Part shown: positions 32,540 through 41,936 of the stretch, one piece after another | How positions within the stretch are numbered: position 1 is the first letter of the stretch | Layout of the letters: each line of letters opens with the position of its first letter | Assembly: GCF_013425525.1 (NCBI RefSeq) | Contig: NZ_JACCKA010000070.1 | Location: forward strand, 1-58,286 | DNA length: 58,286 bases | Origin: Luteimonas salinisoli | GTDB taxonomy: Bacteria > Pseudomonadota > Gammaproteobacteria > Xanthomonadales > Xanthomonadaceae | Reading direction: 5' to 3' | Notes under the pieces: model-generated | Seen by the model: only the letters and a program-made list of their open reading frames with translations | Database searches by the model: none | Told to the model about the DNA's origin: nothing | Translations under genes and position numbers: made by a program

Positions 32540-32567
32540 ATTTTACCGTCCGGCGGCGGCGTGTCAA
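32540..32567 (-). promoter_or_regulatory. Strong promoter of the tRNA-Gly-Cys-Leu array
   Basis: On the minus strand: consensus -35 TTGACA (32562-32567), 16-bp spacer and -10 TAAAAT (32540-32545), ending 12 bp before tRNA-Gly. It gives the tRNAs their own promoter independent of pgsA. Confidence 0.8.
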
Positions 32568-32684
32568 CTTTCCCGTCCACCCGCCGCTCAGGAATGGCGG
32601 CGCGCCGCAGCTCGGGCGCCCGCGGGAGTGCGCGATCCCCGCAAACCCGGTCGTCGCCTCCGGCCGCGGATCGCCGTTACGCCC

Positions 32685-33341
32685 TCACTCCCCCTCGCGG
32701 CGCGAGGCCCCCGGATCGGCGCGATCCGCCGCGGACTCGCCGGCCGCTGCGCGCCCTTCCCCGGCGCGCAGGGCCGGCCAGGCGGCGCGCAGGTACAGCA
32801 GGCCGGACCACAGCGTCAGCAGCGCCGCGGCGGCCAGCAGCCAGTCGCCGATGTGGAAGATCGGCACGCCCAGCCACGGCGCCTCCCGCGGCGGCCGTTC
32901 CGGGGTCACCGAGTACAGCAGGCACAGCAGCGCCAGCATCTGCACCACGGTCTTGACCTTGCCGATCGAAGCCACCCGCACCGTGGCGCGCTGGCCCAGC
33001 TCGGCCATCCACTCGCGCAGCGCCGAGACCGCGATCTCGCGGCCGACGATCACCGCGGCCCAGAACGCCATCCATGGGGTCGGGTGGCCCTGGACGATCA
33101 GGAACAGCGCCACCGCCACCATCAGCTTGTCCGCCACCGGATCGAGGAAGGCGCCGAACGCCGAATACTGGTGGTAGCGCCGGGCGATCCAGCCGTCCAG
33201 CCAGTCGGTGATGGCGGCCAGGCCGAAGATCGCGGCAGAGGCGAAGTTGGTCCAGCCGAACGGCAGGTAGAACACCGCGACGAGCAGCGGGATCATCAGG
33301 ATCCGCAGCAGGGTCAGCCAGGTGGGTATCGTCAGCTTCAT
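32685..33341 (-). CDS. pgsA: CDP-diacylglycerol-glycerol-3-phosphate 3-phosphatidyltransferase PgsA
   Basis: A 218-residue inner-membrane enzyme that makes phosphatidylglycerophosphate, the first step to phosphatidylglycerol and cardiolipin. The ATG at 33341 gives the standard MKLTIPTWLTLLRILMIPLL start. The CDP-alcohol phosphotransferase signature D-x2-DG-x2-AR-x8-G-x3-D-x3-D is intact at about residues 45-71. Four to five further hydrophobic segments follow. The C-terminal tail is charged and variable, slightly longer than in E. coli PgsA. It lies between uvrC and tRNA-Gly, the same order as uvrC-pgsA-glyW-cysT-leuZ in E. coli. Confidence 0.96.
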   Translation of the reverse strand: MKLTIPTWLTLLRILMIPLLVAVFYLPFGWTNFASAAIFGLAAITDWLDGWIARRYHQYSAFGAFLDPVADKLMVAVALFLIVQGHPTPWMAFWAAVIVGREIAVSALREWMAELGQRATVRVASIGKVKTVVQMLALLCLLYSVTPERPPREAPWLGVPIFHIGDWLLAAAALLTLWSGLLYLRAAWPALRAGEGRAAAGESAADRADPGASRREGE

Positions 33342-33360
33342 CGGGGCTCGTCTGGCGCCT

Positions 33361-33406
33361 GCGCGCCGACGCGTCCGCCCGCTTGGGCTGGCGGACGCGT
33401 GCGCGC
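33361..33406. repeat. Large inverted repeat in the uvrC-pgsA gap
   Basis: Perfect 11-bp arms ACGCGTCCGCC (33369-33379) and GGCGGACGCGT (33390-33400) enclose a 10-nt loop. Outer GCGCGC repeats (33361-33366, 33401-33406) could extend the stem. It would sit in the pgsA leader if transcription comes from uvrC. There is no T-tract, so it may be an RNA structure rather than a terminator. Confidence 0.5.
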
Positions 33407-33547
33407 CGCAGCGGCATCGCCATTCTACGGGGCGTACGCGGAGCCTGCAGGGACGGCGCGCGCGGATTCGGAGGCGGCCGCGCCCGTCGCCCGGACCGCG
33501 AGGATCGCTACCGGCCGGGGTCACGGGGATCCGCGCCGGCTCCGTCC

Positions 33548-33656
33548 GCAGGAGCGACCCATGGCGGCGAGGCCGCGGGAGGCTCCGACGAGGCTGGCGG
33601 TGATTCCAGGCGTGGTCGACCGCGCCGGCTTTCGCTCGCATGGCGCGCTGCGACAG
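33548..33656. repeat. Diverged REPIN-like composite repeat
   Basis: The left half GCAGGAGCGACCCATGGCGG and the right half GCCGGCTTTCGCTCGCATGG enclose a middle that contains GGCGGTGATTCC. Architecture and length match the copies at 42902 and 58054, with more substitutions. It fills most of the 339-bp gap between pgsA and uvrC, together with the hairpin at 33361. Confidence 0.6.
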
Positions 33657-33680
33657 GGAAACGCGCCGCCGCCGGCCGCC

Positions 33681-35531
33681 TCAATCCTGCGCGTCGAGCC
33701 CGTGCAGGCTGGCGTAGATGCGCCCGGCCAGCGCCGAATTGATGCCCTCCACCTGCGCGATCTGTTCGGCGCCGGCGGCCTTGAGCCCTGCCAGGCCGCC
33801 GAAATGCCGCAACAGGCTGGCGCGCCGTCTCGGGCCGATGCCGACGATGTCCTCCAACCGGCTCACCGCCCGCGCCTTCTGGCGGCGCCCGCGATGGCCG
33901 GTGATGGCGAAGCGGTGGGCTTCGTCGCGGACCTGCTGGACCAGCTGCAAACCCAGCGAGTCCGGGCCGGGGCGGATCTCGCGGCCGTCGGGCAGCAGCA
34001 GCGCCTCGTGGCCGGCGCGGCGCGCCTCGCCCTTGGCCACGCCAACCAGAGCCAGGCCGCCGACGCCCAGTTCGCCCAGCACCGCGCGCGCCTGGGCCAC
34101 CTGGCCGGCGCCGCCGTCGATCAGCAGCACGTCCGGCAGCACCCCGTCCTGCTCCACCGCGCGGCGGAAGCGCCGGGTCAGCGCCTGGTGCATGGCGGCG
34201 TAGTCGTCGCCCGGTGCGACGCCCGCGATGTTGTAGCGCCGGTACTGCGAGCGCACCGGCCCTTCCGCCCCGAACACCACGCATGAGGCCACGGTGGCCT
34301 CGCCCATGGTATGGCTGATGTCGAAGCACTCGATGCGCTGCGGCGGCTCGCCGAGCCCGAGCAGCACCCGCAGCGCCTCCAGCCGCGCTGTCTGCGCCGA
34401 CTGGCTGTCGAGCCGGCTCGCCAGCGCGGCTGCCGCGTTGCGCCGCGCCAGGTCGACGTAGCCGGCACGCTCGCCGCGCACGCTGCCGCGCACCTGCACC
34501 CGCCGCCCGGCGGCCGCCGAGAACGCCTGTTGCAGCAGTTCGGCGTCGTCGATGACGCGGTCGAGCACGATCTCGCGCGGCGGCGGCTGCTCGGCGTAGT
34601 ACTGCGACACGAAGGCTGAAAGCACCTCGGCCGGATCCTCGCTGCCGTTGGTGCGGGGGAAGAACGCACGGGTGCCGAGGTTGCGCCCGTCGCGGAACGC
34701 CAGCAGCAGCACGCAGGCGCTGCTGCCCTGCATGGCGCAGGCGAGCACGTCCAGGTCGGCGACGCGGCCGTCCACGTACTGGCGCGCCTGCAGGCCGCGA
34801 ATCGAGGCCACCAGATCGCGCAGCCGCGCTGCGTTCTCGAAATCCAGGCTGGCGCTGGCGCGCTCCATCGCCGTGTTGAGCTCGTCGGTCAGCTCATCGC
34901 TGCGGCCGTCCAGGAACAGCGCGACCCGGTGCACCGAGGCGGCGTAGTCCTCTTCCGACACCAGGCCCACGCAGGGCGCGCTGCAGCGCCCGATCTGGTA
35001 CTGCAGGCACGGCCGCGAGCGATTGCGGAACACGCTGTCCTCGCAGCTGCGCAGCCGGAACAGCTTGTGCATCACGTTGAGCGTCTCGCGCACGGTGCTG
35101 GCGCTGGGGTACGGGCCGAAATAGCGCCCCGGGATGCCGCGCGCGCCGCGGTGGAAGCCGAGCCGCGGCCAGTCCTCGCGCGTCAGCAGCACGTACGGAT
35201 AGCTCTTGTCGTCGCGCAGCATCACGTTGTAGCGCGGCTTGAGCGACTTGATCAGCTGGTTCTCGAGCAGCAGCGCCTCGACCTCGGTGCGGGTGACCGT
35301 CACCTCCATCGCCGCCACCTGCGCCAGCATCGCCATGATCCGGGTCGGTTTGGGCGAGGCGCTGAAATAGTTGGCCACCCGCTTGCGCAGCGCGGCCGCC
35401 TTGCCGACGTAGAGGACCGCACCGTCGGCGGCGAGCATGCGGTACACGCCGGGAGCGTTGCTCAGGCTTGCGACGAAGGCCTTGCCGTCGAAGGCCTCCG
35501 CTCCCGGTCCCGAGTCGGTGGGCGCGGTCAT
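33681..35531 (-). CDS. uvrC: Excinuclease ABC subunit UvrC
   Basis: A 616-residue subunit of the UvrABC repair nuclease that makes the dual incisions beside bulky lesions. Start chosen at 35531 (MTAPTDSGPG); an upstream in-frame ATG would add 54 residues of low-complexity sequence. In order: GIY-YIG nuclease (GVYRMLAADGAVLYVGKAAALRKRV), Cys-rich patch (PCLQYQIGRCSAPC), UVR motif near residues 215-250, RNase H-like nuclease domain (ECFDISHTMGEATVASCVVF, LLIDGGAGQVAQA) and tandem helix-hairpin-helix at the C-terminus (IVGIGPRRRASLLRHFGG). Full length. It is followed by pgsA in the conserved order. Confidence 0.97.
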   Translation of the reverse strand: MTAPTDSGPGAEAFDGKAFVASLSNAPGVYRMLAADGAVLYVGKAAALRKRVANYFSASPKPTRIMAMLAQVAAMEVTVTRTEVEALLLENQLIKSLKPRYNVMLRDDKSYPYVLLTREDWPRLGFHRGARGIPGRYFGPYPSASTVRETLNVMHKLFRLRSCEDSVFRNRSRPCLQYQIGRCSAPCVGLVSEEDYAASVHRVALFLDGRSDELTDELNTAMERASASLDFENAARLRDLVASIRGLQARQYVDGRVADLDVLACAMQGSSACVLLLAFRDGRNLGTRAFFPRTNGSEDPAEVLSAFVSQYYAEQPPPREIVLDRVIDDAELLQQAFSAAAGRRVQVRGSVRGERAGYVDLARRNAAAALASRLDSQSAQTARLEALRVLLGLGEPPQRIECFDISHTMGEATVASCVVFGAEGPVRSQYRRYNIAGVAPGDDYAAMHQALTRRFRRAVEQDGVLPDVLLIDGGAGQVAQARAVLGELGVGGLALVGVAKGEARRAGHEALLLPDGREIRPGPDSLGLQLVQQVRDEAHRFAITGHRGRRQKARAVSRLEDIVGIGPRRRASLLRHFGGLAGLKAAGAEQIAQVEGINSALAGRIYASLHGLDAQD

Positions 35532-35631
35532 GCGGCTGCCGCGCGCGGAAGCGCCGCCGCGGGCGAGGTCGGCCGGCAATGCCGCCCGCGACGGCACCGG
35601 AACCGGTGCTGGCGCGCCGTGCCCGGAGCCA

Positions 35632-37056
35632 TCATTCGCCGATCGGGATGTGGTGCAGGTCGCCGGTGGCGGTGTCCAGGCGCAGCACCGCATGGGCGTC
35701 GGTGTCGGCGATCCACGCCACGCCGCCGGCGACCACGAGGCCCGACGGCGCGTGCAGCGGCCGCGGCAACTCGAAGCGGCTCACCTCGCCGCCGCCCAGG
35801 CGCAGGATGCGCAGGCTGTCGTTGCCGCTGTCGGCGATCCATAGCCGCGGCGCGTCCGGATCGAGGGCGATCGCCTGCGGCTGCTGCAGGCGCGCGTCGA
35901 TGCGCTTGCCGTCGGCGTCGCCGAACTCCCAGGCGCCCTGGCCGAGCAGCGTCTGCACCTGCCCGGTGCGGACGTTGACGCTGCGCACCGCCGACCCGGC
36001 GGCATCGCAGACGTAGACCATCTGCTGCACCGCGGCCAGGGCCACGGGCTCGGCGAACGCCGCCTCGGCGCCCTTGCCGTCGACCAGGTCGAGCGCTCCG
36101 GAGCCGGCCAGGCAGCGCAGTTCGTGGTTGCCCAGGTCGTAGCACCAGATACGGTTGTCGCCGCTGGTGGCGACGAACAGGCGCCCGCCCGACATCGCCA
36201 CAGCGCGCGGCTGATCCATCACCACGCTCCGCGGATCGCCGATCGTGCAGTCGCCGGGGGTACCGCGGCGCCCGGCGCCGAACACGGTATCGATGTCGCC
36301 GGTGCGCAGCTGGATCCTGCGCACCGAGTGGTTTCCGCCGTCGGCCACGTAGAGCAGATCGCGCTCGACCGCGATCCCCTGCGGGCGGTTGAACGCCGCC
36401 AGCTCCATCGGCCCGTCGATGAAGCCGGGGCCGCCGCTGCCGAACTGGCGCAGCACGCGGCCGCCCTGATCGCACTCGAGGATGCGGTGGTGGTTGCTGT
36501 CGGCGACGTAGAGGTAGTTGCCGGACAGCGCCAGCCCTACCGGGAACCGCAGCGGCAGCGCCGGCTCGCCGCCGCGGCGCATCGCGATCGGCCGCGGGTT
36601 GAGCGACTGCGGCACCAGGTCGGCCACCAGCGCGCCGACCCGGGCGTCCAGCTCGCGCACCGGGCCGTCGCCGACCACGCGCTCGCGCACCCGGCCCTCG
36701 CCGTCGATCAACACCACGGTGGGCCAGGCCTCGATGCCGTAGTGCTGCCACATCGCCCAGCCCGGGTCGTGGGCGATCGGGAAATCGATCTTCTGCCGCC
36801 GCAGCCGCTTGGCCACCCGGCGCGGGTCGCGTTCGTGCTCGAACTTGGGCACGTGCACCGCCACCACGTTCAGGCGCTCGCCGTGGCGGGCGTGGAGGTG
36901 GGCTAGGTCGTTCAGGCGTTGGCTGGACCAGGCCGAGCCGGCGTTGACGAAGGCGAGCGCGCAGACCTTGCCGCGCAGCTGCGCCATGCGCAGCGGCTCG
37001 GTCAGGTTCAGCCAGTCGAGCGAGTCCGGGAACTCCGGGGCGATCTGCGCATCCAT
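35632..37056 (-). CDS. Thioredoxin-like plus NHL beta-propeller protein lacking the CxxC motif
   Basis: A 474-residue protein without a signal peptide. Residues about 1-150 are a thioredoxin-like (TlpA/NHLRC2-type) domain: LRGKVCALAFVNAGSAWSSQ, DPGWAMWQHYGIEAWPTVVL with the cis-Pro. The redox pair is replaced by Ser-Ala-Trp-Ser, so classical disulfide exchange is not possible. Residues about 170-474 are NHL repeats forming a propeller (YLYVADSNHHRILECDQGG, LLYVADGGNHSVRRIQLRTG, LWIADSGNDSLRILRLGGG). The combination is that of NHLRC2. It starts 40 bp from the phosphatase gene and precedes uvrC on the same strand. Function unknown; protein or ligand binding by the propeller is likely. Confidence 0.88.
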   Translation of the reverse strand: MDAQIAPEFPDSLDWLNLTEPLRMAQLRGKVCALAFVNAGSAWSSQRLNDLAHLHARHGERLNVVAVHVPKFEHERDPRRVAKRLRRQKIDFPIAHDPGWAMWQHYGIEAWPTVVLIDGEGRVRERVVGDGPVRELDARVGALVADLVPQSLNPRPIAMRRGGEPALPLRFPVGLALSGNYLYVADSNHHRILECDQGGRVLRQFGSGGPGFIDGPMELAAFNRPQGIAVERDLLYVADGGNHSVRRIQLRTGDIDTVFGAGRRGTPGDCTIGDPRSVVMDQPRAVAMSGGRLFVATSGDNRIWCYDLGNHELRCLAGSGALDLVDGKGAEAAFAEPVALAAVQQMVYVCDAAGSAVRSVNVRTGQVQTLLGQGAWEFGDADGKRIDARLQQPQAIALDPDAPRLWIADSGNDSLRILRLGGGEVSRFELPRPLHAPSGLVVAGGVAWIADTDAHAVLRLDTATGDLHHIPIGE

Positions 37057-37096
37057 CGATTTGGTCAGCCAGCGTCCTCTCCGGCCCGATTATGCG

Positions 37097-37600
37097 TCAA
37101 TCCCGGCCGGAAGACGTGCCGGCAGCCCGCAGCCGGCGCACCGCCGCGGCCGCGGCGGCGTCCACCACCGACCAGACGTGCTCGAAATGCTCCTCGCCGC
37201 CGGTGTAGGGGTCCGGGATCGCCCCGTCGCCGCCGGCCATGGCGTCGCCGGACCAGCGGGTGTACAGGTCGATCCGCGCCCCGGCATCGGGCGGTTGCCG
37301 CGCCTGCACGTCGCGCAGGTTCTGCAGGTCGGCGCAGAGCAGCCAGTCGAAGCGGCGATAGTCCGCGGCCTGCAGCTGGCGGGCCCGCAGCCCGGAAATG
37401 TCCACCCCGTGGCGCGCCGCGGTGGCGATCGCGCGCCGGTCCGGCGGCTCGCCGACGTGCCAGTCGCCGGTGCCGGCCGAATCGACCCGCACGTGGGCCA
37501 GGCCGGCGCGCTCCAGGCGCCTGCGCAGCGCCCCCTCCGCCATCGGCGAACGGCAGATGTTGCCCAGGCAGACCACCAGCAGCTGCAGCGGCTCAGCCAT
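37097..37600 (-). CDS. Low-molecular-weight protein-tyrosine phosphatase
   Basis: A 167-residue cytosolic phosphatase with the P-loop [14 protein letters not shown] (Cys11 nucleophile, Arg17) and the general acid in [15 protein letters not shown]. Family members dephosphorylate tyrosine kinases of polysaccharide export (Wzb) or other proteins; no Wzc-type kinase is in the window. Its start overlaps the kdsB 3' end by 8 bp, so it is translated with the LPS genes. Confidence 0.94.
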   Translation of the reverse strand: MAEPLQLLVVCLGNICRSPMAEGALRRRLERAGLAHVRVDSAGTGDWHVGEPPDRRAIATAARHGVDISGLRARQLQAADYRRFDWLLCADLQNLRDVQARQPPDAGARIDLYTRWSGDAMAGGDGAIPDPYTGGEEHFEHVWSVVDAAAAAAVRRLRAAGTSSGRD

Positions 37601-38369
37601 CGGCCTGCGCCAGATAGGCCGTGGCGCGCGCCAGGTCCTCGGGGGTGTCGACCCCGGGCGGGAACGGCTCCGGGGTGGGCGCCACCGCGATGCGGTGCCC
37701 GGCCTCCAGCGCGCGCAGCTGCTCCAGCGCCTCCAGTTGCTCCAGCCGCCCCGGCGGCAGCGCCGCGAACCGGCGCAGGAAGCCGGCGCGGTAGCCGTAG
37801 ATGCCGATGTGGCGCCACCACTGGCCGTCCGCCGGCAACCGGGTTCGGTCGGCGGCGAAGGCGGCGCGCGGCCACGGCACCGGCGCGCGGCTGAAGTACA
37901 GGGCGTCGCCGCTGGCGGCCCGCACCAGCTTCACGGTATTGGGGTCGAACAGCTCGCCGGCGTCGTCGATGGCCGCTGCCAGCGTACTCATCGGCGCCCC
38001 GGAGCCGGCCACCAGTTCCGCAACGGCGCGGATCCCGGCCGCCGGCGCGAACGGCTCGTCGCCCTGCAGGTTGACCACGATGGCGTCATCGGCCCAGCCG
38101 GCGATGTCGGCGCATTCGGCCAGCCGGTCGGTGCCGGAGCAGTGGTCGGCCGCGGTCATCGCCACCCGCACCGGCGCCGCCTCGAGCGCGGCGGCCACGC
38201 GCGCGTCGTCGGTCGCCACCCACACCTCGCGCGCGCCCGCGGCCAGGGCGCGCCGCGCCACGTGCAGCACCAGCGGCTCGCCCGCGAGCAGGCGCAAAGG
38301 CTTGCCCGGCAGGCGGGTGGCATCGTGGCGGGCGGGGATGGCGACGACGAAATCGAGGGGATCGGGCAT
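37593..38369 (-). CDS. kdsB: 3-deoxy-manno-octulosonate cytidylyltransferase KdsB
   Basis: A 258-residue enzyme that activates Kdo as CMP-Kdo for the LPS inner core. The start [25 protein letters not shown] carries the nucleotide-binding ARxxxxRLPGKPL loop. Other family motifs are [36 protein letters not shown] and HIGIYGYR. An alternative ATG seven codons upstream is less likely. It is 49 bp after lpxK, giving a lipid A-Kdo gene run. Confidence 0.96.
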   Translation of the reverse strand: MPDPLDFVVAIPARHDATRLPGKPLRLLAGEPLVLHVARRALAAGAREVWVATDDARVAAALEAAPVRVAMTAADHCSGTDRLAECADIAGWADDAIVVNLQGDEPFAPAAGIRAVAELVAGSGAPMSTLAAAIDDAGELFDPNTVKLVRAASGDALYFSRAPVPWPRAAFAADRTRLPADGQWWRHIGIYGYRAGFLRRFAALPPGRLEQLEALEQLRALEAGHRIAVAPTPEPFPPGVDTPEDLARATAYLAQADG

Positions 38370-38418
38370 GCCGGGATTCTCGCACGGCACGCCGCGGGGA
38401 TCGCGGACGGCGCGGAGG

Positions 38419-39417
38419 TCAGGAACGGGCGAGGCGGTCGAGCAGTGCGACCCAGAAGGCCTCCGGCAGCTGCGCGCTCACCGGTACGCTGAAATGCCGC
38501 GCGGTGGCGAACGGCAGGCATTTCACCGCGTCCTTCTCGGTCATCAGCACAGGCAGATCGCTGCCGAAGCGCAGGTCGCCGGCGGTGTAGCGGTGATGAT
38601 CGGCGAAGGCGTGCGGCACCACGGCGATGCCGTGGCCGCGCAGGGTGGAGAAGAAACGTTCGGGATCGCCGATGCCCGCCACCGCGTGCACGCGCTGCCC
38701 GGCGAAGGCCGCCAGGGGACAGGCGCGCCCGCCCTGCAGCGGCCGCGCATCGGCGACCGCCAGCCGCATCGCCCACTCGCCGAACCCGGCCTCCCCGGCT
38801 GCGTCGGCGCCGAGATTGACCACGCGCAGGCGCCCCCCGCCGCCGCGGCCGGCGGGCTCGCGCAGCGGGCCGGCAGGCAGCAGCAGGCCGTTGCCGTAGC
38901 GGCGGCGGCCGTCGACCACTTCGATCTCGATATCGCGGCGCAGGCGGAGATGCTGCAGGCCGTCGTCGCACACCACGACGTCGCAGCCGGCCTGCGCCAG
39001 CGCCCGCGCCGCGGCGGCGCGGTCGCGGTCCACGCGCACCGGCGCACCGGTGCGATGGGCGATCAGGACCGGTTCGTCGCCTCCCTCCGCCGGGTCGGTG
39101 TCGGCCTGCACCCACAGCGCCCTGGACGCGTCGGCGCGCCCGTACCCGCGGCTGGCCACGCCCGGCTTGCGGCCGGCGCCGCGCAGGCGCTCGACCAGCT
39201 CGATCGCCAGCGGGGTCTTGCCGCTACCGCCGGCGATCAGATTGCCGACCACGATCACGGGGCAGGCCACGCCGTGCCGGCGCAGCAGCCCGCGGCGGTA
39301 GAGCCAGGCGCGGGCGGCGACCGCACCGCCATAGACGCCCGACAGCATCCGCGCCGTCAGCGGCGGGGTGGCGCCGTCGAACCAGTAGGTCGGCGGCTGC
39401 AGCGGCTTGCGGCTCAC
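38419..39417 (-). CDS. lpxK: Tetraacyldisaccharide 4'-kinase LpxK
   Basis: A 332-residue inner-membrane-associated kinase that adds the 4'-phosphate to form lipid IVA. Recognised by the P-loop-like [49 protein letters not shown], and the C-terminal [14 protein letters not shown]. The N-terminal PTYWFD and hydrophobic helix also fit the family. It lies downstream of msbA, separated by a repeat-containing 301-bp gap, and upstream of kdsB. Confidence 0.96.
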   Translation of the reverse strand: MSRKPLQPPTYWFDGATPPLTARMLSGVYGGAVAARAWLYRRGLLRRHGVACPVIVVGNLIAGGSGKTPLAIELVERLRGAGRKPGVASRGYGRADASRALWVQADTDPAEGGDEPVLIAHRTGAPVRVDRDRAAAARALAQAGCDVVVCDDGLQHLRLRRDIEIEVVDGRRRYGNGLLLPAGPLREPAGRGGGGRLRVVNLGADAAGEAGFGEWAMRLAVADARPLQGGRACPLAAFAGQRVHAVAGIGDPERFFSTLRGHGIAVVPHAFADHHRYTAGDLRFGSDLPVLMTEKDAVKCLPFATARHFSVPVSAQLPEAFWVALLDRLARS

Positions 39418-39718
39418 CGAAGGCGACCGGCCGTGGAGCGCTGGATCCCGGCATGCGCCGGGATGACGGCGCGCCGAGGCATGGCCGCGGCCATCGTGAC
39501 CAGGCCGGCAAGCCGGTGGCGGATGACGGCGCCGGGAGCGACCTCTGGGGCCATCGCGACATCGCCTGCAGTCCCGGGAAGCCGTCCCTTGAGGGTGGGG
39601 GCACGGCCGGCCGCGGTCGCGGCAGCGCGGGAAGGCCGAAGGGAACCGCCCACGCTGGCGACGGGGTGGCGGGGCGGCGCCGCGGCTACGAGGTCACGGG
39701 CGCGACCGATGGGCCGGC
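39418..39718. other. Intergenic gap between msbA and lpxK with small palindromes
   Basis: No gene is seen. The gap holds ATCCCGGC-ATGC-GCCGGGAT, a perfect 8-bp inverted repeat (39445-39464) followed by GACGG. A degenerate copy (GGATGACGGCGCCGGGAGCG) lies about 60 bp on, next to a GGGGCCATCGCGA stretch. These look like dispersed palindromic repeats that have invaded an otherwise tight operon. Confidence 0.6.
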
Positions 39719-41491
39719 TCATGCGGTCGCCGGCTCGCGGAACTGCATCTGGTGCAGATGCGCGTACAGCCCGCCACGACTCAGCAGTTCGGCGTGGGTG
39801 CCCTGCTCCACCAGCCTGCCGTGGTCGAGCACCAGCACCTGGTCGGCATGCTCGATGGTCGAGAGCCGGTGCGCGATCACCAGGGTGGTGCGGTCCGGCA
39901 TCAGCCGGTTGAGCGCGTCCTGCACCAGCCGCTCCGACTCGGTGTCGAGCGCGGCGGTCGCCTCGTCCAGGATCAGGATCGGCGCGTCGCGCAGGATCGC
40001 ACGGGCGATCGCCAGGCGCTGGCGCTGGCCGCCCGACAGCAGCGAGCCGTTCTCGCCGATCGGCGTGTCCATGCCTTGGGGCAGGCGTTCGATGAACTCC
40101 CAGGCGTTGGCATCCTCGGCGGCGCGGCGCAGCGCCTCGGGCGAGGCGTCCCCCGCGTAGGCGATGTTGGCCGCGACGCTGTCGTCGAACAGCATCACCC
40201 GCTGCCCGACCAGGGCGATCTGGCGGCGCAGGTCGGCCAGGCGGTAATCGTCCAGCGGCACGCCGTCCAGGGTGATCGTGCCGCTGCTCGGCTGATAGAA
40301 ACGCGGCACCAGGCGTACCAGGCTGGTCTTGCCGCTGCCCGAGCGACCGACGATCGCGGTCACCGTGCCCGGACGCGCGCTGAAGCTGACGTCCTGCAGC
40401 GCCATGCCCTCGGCATCGCCGTCGCGCGAGTAGCGCAGCCCGACCCGCTCGAACACCAGTTCGCCGCGTGCGCGCTGCAGCGGCACGCGACCGGCGTCGC
40501 GCTCCTCCTCGTCGTCGAGCACGGCGAACAGGCGCTCGGCGGCGGCCACGCCGCGGCCGATCACGCTCTGCACGTTGGTGATGCGGCGCAGCGACGGGAT
40601 GATGCCCATCATCGCGGTCATCAGCTTGACGAACTCGCCGGGGTTGAGCTGGCCGACCAGGGCCTCGCGCGTGGCCACCCAGACGATCGCCGCCAGCGCG
40701 ATCGCCGCCAGGATCTGCACCAGTCCCGAGGCGGTGGCGCGCGTGGCCTCGACCTTCAGGTTCAGGCGCAGCACGCGGTTGGTCAGCGCCGAGTAGCGCG
40801 ACTGCTCGAAACCCTGGGCGCCATAGACCTTCACGTCCTGCTGCGCGGCCAGCGACTGTTCCGCACTCTGCGCCAGCTCGCCCATGCCGGTCTGGATGCC
40901 ACCGCTGATGCGCCTGTAGCGCTTGCCCACGATCCACACCAGCACGCCGATCGCCGGCGCCACGATCACCATCGCCAGCGTCACCTTGACGCTGGTCATG
41001 AACATGATCCCCAGCAGCAGGGCGATGGTCAGGCCGTCGGCCACCAGGACCTTGAGGGCATCGGCGCTGGCCTGCGCGACCTGCTCGGTGTCGAAGTTGA
41101 GGCGGCTCACCATCACCGGCACCGACTCGCGGTCGAAGGTGGCGCTGGGCAGGCGCAGGTACTTGCCCAGTACCAGCTCGCGCAGGTCGCGCACCACGCT
41201 GCGGCCGGCGCGGGCCATGCCGTAGTCGGTAGCGAACGTGGCCACGCCGCGCAGCATGAACAGCGTGACGATCGCCAGCGGCAGGAACACCGCGGCCGAG
41301 GGCTGCGGATCGACGAAGCCGTCGTTGACCAGCGGATCCATCAGCTGCACGAAGGCGGCGCCGGCCGCGGCTTCGATGATCATGCCCACCAGCGCCACCG
41401 CCAGCAGCGGCCAGTAGCGCATCGCATGGCCGAGCAGGCGCCGGTAGATCGGCCAGGCGGCGGTCGCCGGGGTCGTCGGCTCGGCCATCAA
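39719..41491 (-). CDS. msbA: Lipid A export ABC transporter MsbA
   Basis: A 590-residue half-transporter that flips core-lipid A to the outer face of the inner membrane. Six hydrophobic segments lie in residues about 20-310, then a nucleotide-binding domain with Walker A IVGRSGSGKTSLVRL, Q-loop ALVGQRVMLFDDS, signature LLSGGQRQRLAIARAIL, Walker B ILILDEATAALD and H-loop VIAHRLST. It lies 4 bp after exbD and upstream of lpxK, the conserved msbA-lpxK pairing. Confidence 0.96.
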   Translation of the reverse strand: MMAEPTTPATAAWPIYRRLLGHAMRYWPLLAVALVGMIIEAAAGAAFVQLMDPLVNDGFVDPQPSAAVFLPLAIVTLFMLRGVATFATDYGMARAGRSVVRDLRELVLGKYLRLPSATFDRESVPVMVSRLNFDTEQVAQASADALKVLVADGLTIALLLGIMFMTSVKVTLAMVIVAPAIGVLVWIVGKRYRRISGGIQTGMGELAQSAEQSLAAQQDVKVYGAQGFEQSRYSALTNRVLRLNLKVEATRATASGLVQILAAIALAAIVWVATREALVGQLNPGEFVKLMTAMMGIIPSLRRITNVQSVIGRGVAAAERLFAVLDDEEERDAGRVPLQRARGELVFERVGLRYSRDGDAEGMALQDVSFSARPGTVTAIVGRSGSGKTSLVRLVPRFYQPSSGTITLDGVPLDDYRLADLRRQIALVGQRVMLFDDSVAANIAYAGDASPEALRRAAEDANAWEFIERLPQGMDTPIGENGSLLSGGQRQRLAIARAILRDAPILILDEATAALDTESERLVQDALNRLMPDRTTLVIAHRLSTIEHADQVLVLDHGRLVEQGTHAELLSRGGLYAHLHQMQFREPATA

Positions 41492-41495
41492 CCGG

Positions 41496-41933
41496 TCACT
41501 GCCCGCCCGCAGGCGCGGACGCCTCCGGCGCGGTGGCGATCGAGATCTGCCGGAACCCCAGCTGACCCAGCGCGTCCATCGCCGTCACCACCGCCTGGTG
41601 CGGGGTGCGGGCGTCGGCGCGCAGCAGCACCGGACGTTTGCGGTCGTCGCCGGCCACCTCGGCGATGGTGCGCTTGAGCGACTCCACGTCGGTGCGCAGC
41701 GCTTCGCGGTCGTCGACGAAATAGCGGCCGTCTGCGTTGACCAGCACGCTCAGCGATTTCGTCTGCTGCTCGGTCTGGCCGGCGTCGGCGTGCGGCAATT
41801 CCAGCTTCAGCACCGACCGCGCATCGAAGGTGGTGGTGATCACGAAGAAGATGATCAGCACCAGGATCACATCGATCAACGGCACGAGGTTGATCTCGGG
41901 CTCGTCCTCGGCGCGGCGGTCGCGGATGCGCAC
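41496..41933 (-). CDS. exbD: ExbD/TolR family biopolymer transport protein
   Basis: A 145-residue protein with one N-terminal transmembrane helix (INLVPLIDVILVLIIFFVITTTF) carrying the essential Asp of the proton path, and a periplasmic C-terminal domain. Together with the ExbB-like protein 3 bp upstream it forms a proton-driven motor. No tonB is present in the window. It may energise TonB receptors with a TonB encoded elsewhere, or serve envelope export next to msbA. Confidence 0.94.
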   Translation of the reverse strand: MRIRDRRAEDEPEINLVPLIDVILVLIIFFVITTTFDARSVLKLELPHADAGQTEQQTKSLSVLVNADGRYFVDDREALRTDVESLKRTIAEVAGDDRKRPVLLRADARTPHQAVVTAMDALGQLGFRQISIATAPEASAPAGGQ

Positions 41934-41936
41934 GGC

